DNA from: Ardenticatenia bacterium
GTDB lineage: Bacteria > Chloroflexota > Anaerolineae > Aggregatilineales > Ch27
Length of the DNA stretch: 7,816 nt
NCBI GenBank assembly: GCA_026983935.1
Contig: JALSTC010000724.1
Span: forward strand, 1 to 7,816
Reading direction: 5' to 3'
The notes under the pieces: generated by a model
What the model was told of the DNA's origin: nothing
Databases searched by the model: none
What the model saw: only the letters and a program-made list of their open reading frames with translations
Part shown: positions 1 through 6,286 of the stretch, piece after piece
Layout of the letters: each line of letters begins with the position of its first letter
How positions within the stretch are numbered: the stretch's first letter is position 1
Translations under genes and position numbers: made by a program

Positions 1-1
1 C

Positions 2-451
2 AAGGCCGAACAGCCAGAAGTGGCCGTGCTGGCGCTGACCATTCACGAAGGGCCGGATTATTTCTTCCAGATGCTCCAGGCGGGGGCGTCCGGCTATGTC
101 CCCAAACGGGCCGCGCCGGAGGATCTGCTGCAGGCGATTCGGGTTGTGGCGGTGGGCAATGTTTATCTGGAGCCGCACATCGCCAAAGAACTGGTGGAAG
201 ATTACCTGGCACGGGTGCAGGCCGGGACGGAGCGAGACAGCTACGACGGACTGACCGAGCGCGAGCGCGAGGTACTGACTCACATCGCCGAGGACTGCAC
301 CAATCAGGCCATCGCCAACCGGCTGAACATCTCCGTGAAGACAGTGGAGCGCCACCGGGAAAACATCATGCGCAAACTCAATTTGCACACGCGCACCGAA
401 CTGGTGAAGTATGCCATCCGTAAAGGGCTGATTTCGCTGGATGACGAGTGA
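2..451 (+). CDS. NarL/FixJ-type response regulator, 5'-truncated by window edge
   Basis: This is the C-terminal 149 residues of a two-component response regulator, a DNA-binding transcription factor that would be controlled by phosphorylation from a sensor histidine kinase. The frame is open to the window edge, so the true start and the phospho-acceptor Asp lie outside. What remains of the receiver domain shows the beta-4 strand with its conserved Thr (VLALTIHE) and the beta-5 'GYVPK' with the conserved Lys. After a linker of about 25 residues comes a complete LuxR-type helix-turn-helix, beginning LTEREREVLTHIAE and continuing through NQAIANRLNISVKTVERHRENI. The stop codon lies inside the next gene, so the pair is probably co-transcribed. 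The GTG at position 20 is an internal codon within the receiver, not a start. The partner kinase and target genes cannot be read here. The family call is firm; the specific function is unknown. Confidence 0.93.
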   Translation, partial: KAEQPEVAVLALTIHEGPDYFFQMLQAGASGYVPKRAAPEDLLQAIRVVAVGNVYLEPHIAKELVEDYLARVQAGTERDSYDGLTEREREVLTHIAEDCTNQAIANRLNISVKTVERHRENIMRKLNLHTRTELVKYAIRKGLISLDDE

Positions 452-959
452 CCGAAAGCTTTCCTCGCAGCCGTTTGTGATCAGGCCGCTGACCGGGGAC
501 GATCACGATTGGGTGGCCCGCCTGCTGACCAGGCGCTGGGGATCGCCGCAGGTCGTGTCACGGGGCCGCCTGCATCAGGCCGACCGGCTGCCCGGTTTTT
601 GCGCTGTGCAGGCGGGCACACCCCGCGGATTGATCACGTATCACATAACGGGCGGCGAATGTGAGATCGTCACGCTGGACAGCGTGCAGGAAGGGGAGGG
701 AATCGGGACGGCGCTGATCGAGGCGGTCGAAGCTGCCGCACGGCAGGCCAGATGCAGGCGGCTGTGGCTGATCACCACCAACGATAATCTGAATGCCCTT
801 CGTTTCTATCAGAAGCGGGGCTTTGTTCTGGCAGCGCTGCACCGGGACGCACTGACTGCGTCGCGCCGTTTGAAGCCGCAGATTCCGCTTGTCGGGCAGC
901 ACGGCATCCCGCTGCGCGATGAGCTTGAATTGGAACTGCTGCTGGAAGAAGTCTCCTAG
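441..959 (+). CDS. GNAT-family N-acetyltransferase
   Basis: A 172-residue protein of the Gcn5-related acyl-CoA N-acyltransferase fold, which moves an acetyl group from acetyl-CoA to an amine. The N-terminal strand is FVIRPLTGDDHDWVARLL. The acetyl-CoA pyrophosphate-binding motif A is seen around residues 78-95 (LDSVQEGEGIGTALIEAV, matching the Q/R-x-x-G-x-G pattern). Motif B follows as NDNLNALRFYQKRGFV. The length is usual for a single-domain GNAT. The ATG lies 11 bp inside the response regulator gene, so translational coupling is likely; no strong Shine-Dalgarno sequence is visible, which fits coupling. The substrate cannot be predicted: GNATs act on proteins, antibiotics, polyamines and amino acids alike. 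The TAG stop overlaps the stop of the convergent GH13 gene. Confidence 0.88.
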   Translation: MTSDRKLSSQPFVIRPLTGDDHDWVARLLTRRWGSPQVVSRGRLHQADRLPGFCAVQAGTPRGLITYHITGGECEIVTLDSVQEGEGIGTALIEAVEAAARQARCRRLWLITTNDNLNALRFYQKRGFVLAALHRDALTASRRLKPQIPLVGQHGIPLRDELELELLLEEVS

Positions 960-2902
960 TCCTGGCAGCCGTTCAACGGCAGCTCGCTGCCTTCCAGCAC
1001 CAGCACATAGCCGGGGGAGAGTTCAACCGGCATATTCAGGCCGTGGAAAACGGCCAGCGTATCCGGCGTGCCCCACAGGCCGTGTGCCGGGAACTGCTGG
1101 CCCCCGAATATCGCCTGCCCCCGCTGGTGGCTGTGCATGTCAGTATTGGCGATGAAGCACAGCGCCTTTTTGCCGTTCTGCCGGGCAAAAACCAGGATGT
1201 GCGGATTATTCGAACTGCCGATGTGCCAGGTGTCCGGGTCGTTGGCGGTCAGGAGGTCTTCATAGCGGCGGCGCAGTTCCAGCGCATAGCGCACGCCTTC
1301 AATCAGATTGTCCTCGCGCGTCCAGTCAAAGGCATATTCGCTGAAGAGCGGCAGCTTTTCAGCCGGATACTGCGCCAGCATCTCCGGCGTGAAGTCCAGC
1401 CCGGTGTTGATCGGCTGCGTCTCGCCCAGCTCGAAGCCGCTGTGCACAAAGGGGATGCCCTGCACGGCGATGCACAGTGGCAGCGTGTAGTAGCTGTAAA
1501 CACGTCCGTTGCCGTTGCGGGCGGCGGCGCGCGGCGTGTTGTGATTCTCCGGCGTGGCGAAGAACGGGATCGGCACAGGTTCTTCTGAGAGATACTTCAG
1601 GAAGCCGCGCAGCCCTTCTGGCCTGTGCAGGTCAAAGACCATATAGCCCACCACCGCGTTATAGCCTTCCCTGCGGCTTTCCCTGGAGATGGCGAAGTTT
1701 TCCTCCCAGAAGGCAAAGTCCGGGTCAATGCGGCGGGCTTCTTCCACCATGCGCCGCTTGAGCGGCATCGGCAGTGCATGGCCCATATCCAGCATCACGC
1801 CGTCAATGCCGAAGCGCTGCTGGTAGTACGGGATCACGCCGGCGACGGCATCCCACAGCGGCGCGTTAGCATTTTCCGGGCGGGCCAGCCGTTCGTCATA
1901 CATGCGCAGTGTGTTGTAGGCGATGTAGTTGAAATCGGGGTGATCGTACATGCGCAGGTAGGTGACGTCCGTCCAGGGCGGCTGTGTGTCATCGGGCGGC
2001 CAGTCAGCGAATGCGCCGGGGATGCGCACGCGCGTGCCGTCATCCAGCGTTCCCACCCAGCGCCCGTTTTCCATTGTCACATGCTCCGGGCGCGGCGGCT
2101 CTGTGAACATGGCGCGGTAGGTCTCCGGCGGCGCGGGCAGGTCATGGAAATCGCCCGCCGCAACCTTCGCCTTGAGATGGCCCAGTGTCCCCGGATCGAA
2201 GATCGGCGAGCCGTAGGCCAGCGGATCGCGGCTGCCCGCCGCACGATCCGGCACATCCTCGCGAATCCAGTAGAACCACTCAGGATGTTCTCCCACCCAG
2301 TCGGCATCTTTGGAGCCGGTGCGCAGCACGAATTCCATCACCACGCGCATCCCCAGGTGATGCGCCGCCTCCACAAAGGCGGCAAAGAGCTGCTCCGCGC
2401 TGACATCCAGCGCCGGTTCGGCCAGGTTGTCGTCCAGCAGATAGGGGTTGCGGATGGCATAGGGTGAGCCAAGTGTGCCTTTTTTGCCGTCCTGCCCGAC
2501 CGCGGTGATCGGCAGCAGATGGACGGTGTTGAAGCCCATTGAGCGGATATAAGGCAGCAGCGTGATCGTCTTGAGCAGCGTCCCGGTGTCGCGCCAGCCA
2601 TCCGGGCGCGGCTCGATGCGCAGCCGACCTTCTCCAGCATGGTCAAAGGCCGCCGACACACGCGGAAACAGGTTGTAGACCAATGCGCGGCGTGACCACT
2701 CTCCGCCCGTTTCGCCCTGCACCAGCGGCTGTGGGGAGCTGTCCAGGATATCCTGCAGGCGGCGGCTGTAGAATTCGTAGGGATTGACGGCCTGCGGAGT
2801 CAGTGTTTTGGCGTCCGCCCACAGGCCGGGCACTAAATACGGCATCGCCACCGGATGATGGCGACGCCTGAGAATCTGGATGAGTTCCTGCAACGCAGAC
2901 AT
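956..2902 (-). CDS. GH13 alpha-amylase-superfamily protein, Thermotoga maltosyltransferase-like
   Basis: A 648-residue (beta/alpha)8 glycoside hydrolase family 13 protein. It strongly resembles, from memory, the Thermotoga maritima maltosyltransferase (about 640 aa), which moves maltosyl units between alpha-1,4-glucans. Shared blocks are EHPEWFYWI, WTDVTYLRMYDHPD, the region II block FGIDGVMLDMGHALP, and GETQPINTGLD. Numbering from the chosen start, the nucleophile Asp372 and the acid/base candidates Glu400/Glu401 (WEEN) are kept. Three normally conserved positions differ: region II Arg is Met370 (codon 1793-1795), region IV transition-state Asp is Asn455 (PENHNTPR, codon 1538-1540), and region I Asp is Glu190 (codon 2333-2335). 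I see no signal peptide, so it is probably cytosolic. An ATG at 2935 is also in frame, but only the ATG at 2902 has a Shine-Dalgarno sequence. It lies 66 bp downstream of the LCP gene on the same strand. Family is sure; whether it is an active maltosyltransferase is in doubt. Confidence 0.9.
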   Translation of the reverse strand: MSALQELIQILRRRHHPVAMPYLVPGLWADAKTLTPQAVNPYEFYSRRLQDILDSSPQPLVQGETGGEWSRRALVYNLFPRVSAAFDHAGEGRLRIEPRPDGWRDTGTLLKTITLLPYIRSMGFNTVHLLPITAVGQDGKKGTLGSPYAIRNPYLLDDNLAEPALDVSAEQLFAAFVEAAHHLGMRVVMEFVLRTGSKDADWVGEHPEWFYWIREDVPDRAAGSRDPLAYGSPIFDPGTLGHLKAKVAAGDFHDLPAPPETYRAMFTEPPRPEHVTMENGRWVGTLDDGTRVRIPGAFADWPPDDTQPPWTDVTYLRMYDHPDFNYIAYNTLRMYDERLARPENANAPLWDAVAGVIPYYQQRFGIDGVMLDMGHALPMPLKRRMVEEARRIDPDFAFWEENFAISRESRREGYNAVVGYMVFDLHRPEGLRGFLKYLSEEPVPIPFFATPENHNTPRAAARNGNGRVYSYYTLPLCIAVQGIPFVHSGFELGETQPINTGLDFTPEMLAQYPAEKLPLFSEYAFDWTREDNLIEGVRYALELRRRYEDLLTANDPDTWHIGSSNNPHILVFARQNGKKALCFIANTDMHSHQRGQAIFGGQQFPAHGLWGTPDTLAVFHGLNMPVELSPGYVLVLEGSELPLNGCQD

Positions 2903-2912
2903 AGACGTGCGG

Positions 2913-2917
2913 CTCCT
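2913..2917 (-). promoter_or_regulatory. Ribosome binding site that decides the GH13 start
   Basis: The minus strand reads AGGAG here, ten bases before the ATG at 2902. The longer in-frame ATG at 2935 has no purine-rich sequence before it. The shorter start also gives a length close to the Thermotoga maltosyltransferase. Confidence 0.65.
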
Positions 2918-2926
2918 GAGAATAGT

Positions 2927-2948
2927 GGCAGGCATTAAACGGCAGGCA
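2927..2948. repeat. 8-bp direct repeat upstream of the GH13 gene
   Basis: GGCAGGCA occurs twice, at 2927-2934 and 2941-2948, separated by TTAAAC, giving a 14-bp period. It falls in the 66-bp spacer between the LCP and GH13 genes. It could be a protein-binding site or chance; no regulator can be named. Confidence 0.3.
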
Positions 2949-2968
2949 AAGAACGGCGCTGCCCGGAG

Positions 2969-4306
2969 CTAGCGGTTGTAATCCGGCCCGAAGATTTCGA
3001 CCATCAGCGGCCCGATGGCCCTGCGGTTCGGAATCAGCACGGACGACCCGCTGGGCGTGGTATAGAACGACGTATAGCGTTCATCAATGACCCCGGCGCG
3101 GATATTCTCTGCCGGGATGTCTTTGGCATACCACACCAGCCGCAGAATCTGATCCAGTGTCAGCCCGGTCTGTACGCCGGACTGGATTTCCGCCCACATG
3201 GCGGGCGCGTTCAGGATCAACTGCGGCAGCATATCCAGTTGCAGCACCCGGTCACGGATGGCAAAAAGCACCTGCTGCTGTCGTTCGGCGCGCCGGAAGT
3301 CGTTGGATGAGTGGCGTGTGCGGGCGTATTTCAGGGCCGTCTCGCCGTCCAGGTGATGGTGGCCTGCCGTGATATAAAAGGGATCGTAGCCATAGTTCAT
3401 GTCGGGATACTGTGGGTCGTTGATGGTGTAGGGCACGTCCACGTCAATGCCGCCGATGGCGTCCACCAGCGTGATGAACGTGTTGAAGTCCACCAGCAGG
3501 TATTCGTTGACTCGCATCCCCAGGTTGTACTGGACGGTCTGCATGGCAAGCTGCGGCCCATAGCCTGGCTGACGCAGCTCCCCCAGCACATAGGCGGAGT
3601 TCACACGCTGAAGCTGGTTGTAGCCGGGAATATTGACGTACAGGTCGCGGGGGATGCTCAAAATACCGATGCTGCGGGTGTGCGGGTCGAGGCTGACCAG
3701 AATCATCGTGTCGGTGCGGTATGCGCCGTTGGTCGAGTCGCCGGGCCGCCGATCCCAGCCCATCACCAGGATGGTGAAGCGCTCTGTGCCGTTCCAGGGT
3801 TCGATGATCAGGCCCTGATCGTTGGTCTCCGGTTCATTGCCCGGCCCACCGCCGGGATTGAACAGGCCCGTATCGGGTACGGCAGTCGGCACGATGACCA
3901 CCGCCGTTGCTGCCGCCGAGGTCATTCCGGCGTCGGCTTCTTCGACGGCAGATGCACTGCGGCTGCTGCGCAGGATGACGATCACGCTCATGCTGACGAC
4001 CAGCGTCACCCCGAACAGGGCCAGCGCCACCACCACCCATGCCCAGTCGCCGCCGCGTCGCCGCCGCACCCGTCGCCGTCGGTCACGCTGCCGGACACCG
4101 CTTTGATAGGATGGGGCAGGCGGCGCGTCGTAAGCCGTTCCCCAGGGAGAGGGCGAGGCAACCGTCCCGCTGTAAGGCTGGGGCTGCACGGGGGGGATAC
4201 CACTTACCTGCGTTGGCGCGTCGAGATCATCGCCCGGCACAACCGGCATGTGCGGTACTGTCGGCTCCGATGGTTCGTCAAACTGTGATGAAAATTGGTC
4301 GTCCAT
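2969..4306 (-). CDS. LytR-CpsA-Psr (LCP) family membrane-anchored glycopolymer transferase
   Basis: A 445-residue LCP protein. Enzymes of this family move glycopolymers (teichoic acids, capsule, arabinogalactan) from undecaprenyl-phosphate carriers onto peptidoglycan on the outer face of the membrane. Residues 1-70 are an acidic, Pro/Ser-rich cytoplasmic head. Residues 72-84 hold an Arg cluster and about 88-112 form one membrane helix. A low-complexity linker follows, and the LCP domain runs from about 175 to 355. Family signatures are GAYRTDTMILVSLD, SIGILSIPRDLYVNI, VNSAY, and ALKYARTRH-x-x-NDFRRAERQQQV, carrying the Arg and Asp residues that bind the pyrophosphate-lipid and metal. The roughly 90-residue C-terminal tail is of unknown role. 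The start is preceded by GGGAG eleven bases upstream. The gene is divergent from lipM and precedes the GH13 gene. The glycopolymer substrate is unknown; if the host is Chloroflexota, which I do not know to make classical teichoic acids, it may be another surface glycan. Confidence 0.92.
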   Translation of the reverse strand: MDDQFSSQFDEPSEPTVPHMPVVPGDDLDAPTQVSGIPPVQPQPYSGTVASPSPWGTAYDAPPAPSYQSGVRQRDRRRRVRRRRGGDWAWVVVALALFGVTLVVSMSVIVILRSSRSASAVEEADAGMTSAAATAVVIVPTAVPDTGLFNPGGGPGNEPETNDQGLIIEPWNGTERFTILVMGWDRRPGDSTNGAYRTDTMILVSLDPHTRSIGILSIPRDLYVNIPGYNQLQRVNSAYVLGELRQPGYGPQLAMQTVQYNLGMRVNEYLLVDFNTFITLVDAIGGIDVDVPYTINDPQYPDMNYGYDPFYITAGHHHLDGETALKYARTRHSSNDFRRAERQQQVLFAIRDRVLQLDMLPQLILNAPAMWAEIQSGVQTGLTLDQILRLVWYAKDIPAENIRAGVIDERYTSFYTTPSGSSVLIPNRRAIGPLMVEIFGPDYNR

Positions 4307-4340
4307 GCTGAGCTGTGCTCCCGTACAAATCCGCCCCCCG

Positions 4341-4370
4341 ATTTTACCGATAGTTATCCCGACCGGGCAA
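4341..4370 (-). promoter_or_regulatory. Possible promoter for the LCP (and GH13) genes
   Basis: On the minus strand, TTGCCC (4365-4370) and TAAAAT (4341-4346) are spaced 18 bp apart, resembling -35 and -10 boxes. They lie 35-64 bp before the LCP start. The -35 box matches consensus poorly, so this is tentative. A perfect TTGACA at 4429-4434 on the same strand has no good -10 partner at the right distance. Confidence 0.3.
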
Positions 4371-4435
4371 TTGTTCCGCCTGATAGTCGGCGCATTGTCC
4401 GGGATGCCCTGTCCTGCGTGCTTCCCCCTGTCAAG

Positions 4436-4455
4436 TATAGGCCATTCGGCCTGTA
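4436..4455. repeat. Inverted repeat between the divergent LCP and lipM genes
   Basis: TATAGGCC and GGCCTGTA flank the loop ATTC and can pair over eight positions, one of them G-U in the plus-strand RNA. The repeat ends ten bases before the putative lipM -35 box and sits in the control region shared by both genes. It could be an operator or a small hairpin. It has no T-tract, so it is not a typical terminator. Confidence 0.4.
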
Positions 4456-4465
4456 AATGCGATGA

Positions 4466-4493
4466 TTACACAGACCGCCGGATGCGCTACAAT
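4466..4493 (+). promoter_or_regulatory. Putative sigma-70 type promoter of the lipM-like gene
   Basis: TTACAC at 4466-4471 and TACAAT at 4488-4493 are spaced 16 bp apart. The -10 box matches consensus at five of six positions. Transcription would start near 4500, giving a short leader of about 20 bases that contains the strong Shine-Dalgarno sequence. Confidence 0.5.
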
Positions 4494-4507
4494 CGTTTTT
4501 GCCTGTG

Positions 4508-4515
4508 AGGAGGTG
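4508..4515 (+). promoter_or_regulatory. Strong ribosome binding site that decides the lipM start
   Basis: AGGAGGTG lies six bases before the ATG at 4522. An in-frame ATG at 4462 would place the putative promoter and this site inside the coding region and would add 20 residues that do not look like part of the family, so 4522 is preferred. Confidence 0.8.
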
Positions 4516-4521
4516 TGCAGC

Positions 4522-5352
4522 ATGACCGGAACATCCGAGCGCTGGCGGCTGATTGTGACGCCGCCGCGCAGTGGTGCCTACAATATGGCCCTCGATCATG
4601 CGATTCTGGAGGAAGTCAGTGCGGGGAATGCGCCGCCCACGCTGCGCCTCTATGCCTGGGATCCGCCCTGCCTGTCGCTGGGGCAGGCGCAGCCCGCTGC
4701 CGATGTGGATATGGCCCGGCTGCAGGCACGCGGCTGGGATGTGGTGCGGCGGCCCACCGGCGGGCGGGCCATCCTGCACACCGACGAGATCACCTACAGC
4801 GTGGCGCTGCCCGCCGACCATCCGCTGGTGGCAGGTGATATCGTGACCAGCTACCGGCGTTTGAGCGCGGCGCTGCTGCGCGCACTGCAGCAGCTCGGCC
4901 TGGGAGCACAGGCGGACAAACGCGCTGATCGCCTCCCGGAAAGGGCAAAGGGGCCGGTGTGCTTTGAGGTGCCCTCGGACTACGAGATCACGGCCAACGG
5001 CTGCAAGCTGATCGGCAGTGCCCAGATGCGCCGTGCCAACGGTGTGCTGCAGCACGGCAGCCTGCCCCTGACGGGCGACATCACGCGCATCTGTGACACG
5101 CTGGCCTTCCCGGATGAGGCCGTGCGGGAGAAAGCCCGCGTCCGCGTGCGGCAGCGGGCGACCACGCTGGAGGCTGTACTGGGCCGCGCTGTCACCTGGG
5201 ACGAAGCCGCCGATGCGCTGAAAACCGCTTTCGCCAGCACGTTTGCCCTGCACATCGGCCCGCCGGAGCCGCCGACGTCTGCCGAAGCAGCGCGTGCCGA
5301 AGCGCTGCGGCGGGAAATCTATGCGGCGGAAACGTGGACACTGCGCCTCTGA
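4522..5352 (+). CDS. lipM: LipM-like octanoyltransferase / lipoate-protein ligase A family
   Basis: A 276-residue protein of the BirA/LplA/LipB fold. Its likely role is to move an octanoyl group from octanoyl-ACP onto a lipoyl-domain Lys or GcvH, the first step of lipoic acid assembly on 2-oxoacid dehydrogenases and the glycine cleavage system; it acts in the cytosol. Motifs in order are RWRLIVTPPRSGAYNMALD at 7-25, LRLYAWDPPCLSLGQAQ at 41-57, the lipoyl-binding RRPTGGRAILH at 76-86, and PVCFEVPSDYEI with Cys147, followed by CKLIGSAQMR with the conserved Lys162 and LQHGSL. The Cys in the CF-x-x-PS-x-YE context matches the LipM active-site Cys as I remember it from Bacillus, and argues for LipM over ATP-dependent LplA. 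The length fits LipM. It probably has its own promoter. Lipoate ligase activity remains an alternative; no lipoyl synthase gene is adjacent. Confidence 0.85.
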   Translation: MTGTSERWRLIVTPPRSGAYNMALDHAILEEVSAGNAPPTLRLYAWDPPCLSLGQAQPAADVDMARLQARGWDVVRRPTGGRAILHTDEITYSVALPADHPLVAGDIVTSYRRLSAALLRALQQLGLGAQADKRADRLPERAKGPVCFEVPSDYEITANGCKLIGSAQMRRANGVLQHGSLPLTGDITRICDTLAFPDEAVREKARVRVRQRATTLEAVLGRAVTWDEAADALKTAFASTFALHIGPPEPPTSAEAARAEALRREIYAAETWTLRL

Positions 5353-5362
5353 GGCTGGACGG

Positions 5363-5376
5363 GTCGGTTTTCCGAC
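5363..5376 (+). other. Small perfect hairpin after the lipM-like gene
   Basis: GTCGG and CCGAC flank a TTTT loop ten bases after the lipM stop. There is no T-tract downstream on either strand (five A follow on the plus strand), so it is not a canonical intrinsic terminator. It could stabilise the 3' end of the transcript or be chance. Confidence 0.3.
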
Positions 5377-5397
5377 TGCCCCAAAAATTGCATCCGC

Positions 5398-5406
5398 TGG
5401 TATGAT
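5398..5406 (+). promoter_or_regulatory. Possible extended -10 promoter of the SH3b gene
   Basis: TGGTATGAT fits the extended -10 form TGn followed by a hexamer with five of six consensus bases. No good -35 box lies 16-18 bp upstream. It would give a leader of about 55 bases. This would allow the SH3b gene to be expressed apart from lipM. Confidence 0.33.
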
Positions 5407-5467
5407 TAGGGGTGCAGAAGGCATTATCCGTCGGCTTGAGGCGAGTATATTGTGAGGAAGCCGCATC

Positions 5468-6274
5468 ATGAACGAGCATGACCGGCCACAACTCCCGGAT
5501 GATCAGGAGCAGGACCCCACGCGGCAGATGGATGACTATGAGATGCCGACACGCCGCATTGAGCCGGTGGAAGCAGCGGGCCTGCCGGACGTGACGCAGC
5601 CGGTCACCGCGCCATCGCCGCCGATCTCATCGGGCGAATCTGCATACACCGTACCCCCTGCGCCGCCCCCGCCGGTTTACGGCGGTTACGATGACCGTCC
5701 CAGGCGCAGGCGGCGCGGCAAGACGGCCCGCGAGCGGCGCGACAGCGGCCTGTACCTGCCCTGGTGGTCGTTGTTGATCCTGCTGGCGGTGGTGGCGTTT
5801 TTCGCGGCGCTGTTGTTCATGGGCCTGAATCTGCTGGGCGGGCAGTTCACGCCGGGCGGGGAGACCCCCGTCGTGATTGTGATCACGTCCACTTCCACGC
5901 CGCGCCCCACGGCGACGCCTTTCGTCCCTTCGCCGACGCCTGTCGTCACCGCGACGCCAACCGCCATCATTGGTGCGGTCGGCAGCCCCGCCCCGGATAC
6001 GGCGGCTGTGCCACCGCCGGGCGTGTCTGACGATCTGAGCATCGGCGCGGTGGTCACGGTGACCGATGTCGGGCAGGCCGGGCTGAACATTCGCCAGGGG
6101 CCGGGGACGGGTTTCCCGGTGCTGTTCATCGCGGCGGAAGGATCGCAGTTCGAGATCATCGGCGGGCCGGAGGAAGGCGGCGGCTTCATCTGGTGGCAGG
6201 TGCGCGATCCGCAGGACGTCACGCAGCAGGCCGGTTGGGCCGTGCAGGATTTTCTGGTCGCCGTCCAGCCGTGA
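5468..6274 (+). CDS. Membrane-anchored bacterial SH3 (SH3b) domain protein
   Basis: A 268-residue single-pass membrane protein. Residues 1-75 are an acidic, Pro-rich cytoplasmic head with two similar motifs, DPTRQM and MPTRRI. Residues 77-91 are a basic cluster (RPRRRRRG and RERR). Residues 99-122 form a membrane helix with no signal-peptidase-like site, so the C-terminus should face outside. A Thr/Pro-rich linker (STSTPRPTATPF, SPTPVVTATPTA) spans about 140-168, and a bacterial SH3 domain about 190-266 (VTDVGQAGLNIRQGPGTGF and FIWWQVRDPQ, ending GWAVQDFL). SH3b domains usually bind cell-wall peptides or glycans, so a role in wall binding or envelope sensing is inferred; no catalytic domain is present. 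The start has GAGGA about nine bases upstream. Its layout mirrors the LCP protein in the window. It converges on the kinase fusion gene with only 12 bp between the stops. Precise function is unknown. Confidence 0.9.
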   Translation: MNEHDRPQLPDDQEQDPTRQMDDYEMPTRRIEPVEAAGLPDVTQPVTAPSPPISSGESAYTVPPAPPPPVYGGYDDRPRRRRRGKTARERRDSGLYLPWWSLLILLAVVAFFAALLFMGLNLLGGQFTPGGETPVVIVITSTSTPRPTATPFVPSPTPVVTATPTAIIGAVGSPAPDTAAVPPPGVSDDLSIGAVVTVTDVGQAGLNIRQGPGTGFPVLFIAAEGSQFEIIGGPEEGGGFIWWQVRDPQDVTQQAGWAVQDFLVAVQP

Positions 6275-6286
6275 ACGGGGCCGGGC

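Noticed and set aside
1625..2467. 280-codon open frame on the plus strand opposite the GH13 gene
   Set aside because: It is an antisense shadow; its His/Val/Arg-rich product has no recognisable family.
3311..4288. 325-codon open frame on the plus strand opposite the LCP gene
   Set aside because: It mirrors the LCP codon pattern and shows no domain or ribosome binding site; the LCP reading on the minus strand is unmistakable.
5363..5390. Intrinsic terminator for the lipM-like gene
   Set aside because: The hairpin is perfect but short, and no T-tract follows on the plus strand or in the proper place on the minus strand.
5423..5451. Promoter with TATATT at 5446-5451 before the SH3b gene
   Set aside because: Transcription would begin inside or after the Shine-Dalgarno sequence at about 5453-5458, leaving no usable leader, and the matching -35 box is poor.
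4354..5469. 371-codon open frame on the minus strand across lipM and both flanking spacers
   Set aside because: It runs antisense to a well-supported lipM gene, its product is rich in Arg, Gly, Pro and His without any recognisable domain, and it crosses the intergenic regions. It is a by-product of high GC content.
5880..5975. Repetitive DNA in the Thr/Pro-coding part of the SH3b gene
   Set aside because: The repetition is at the protein level (a TP-rich linker); codons vary and no exact tandem DNA unit is present.
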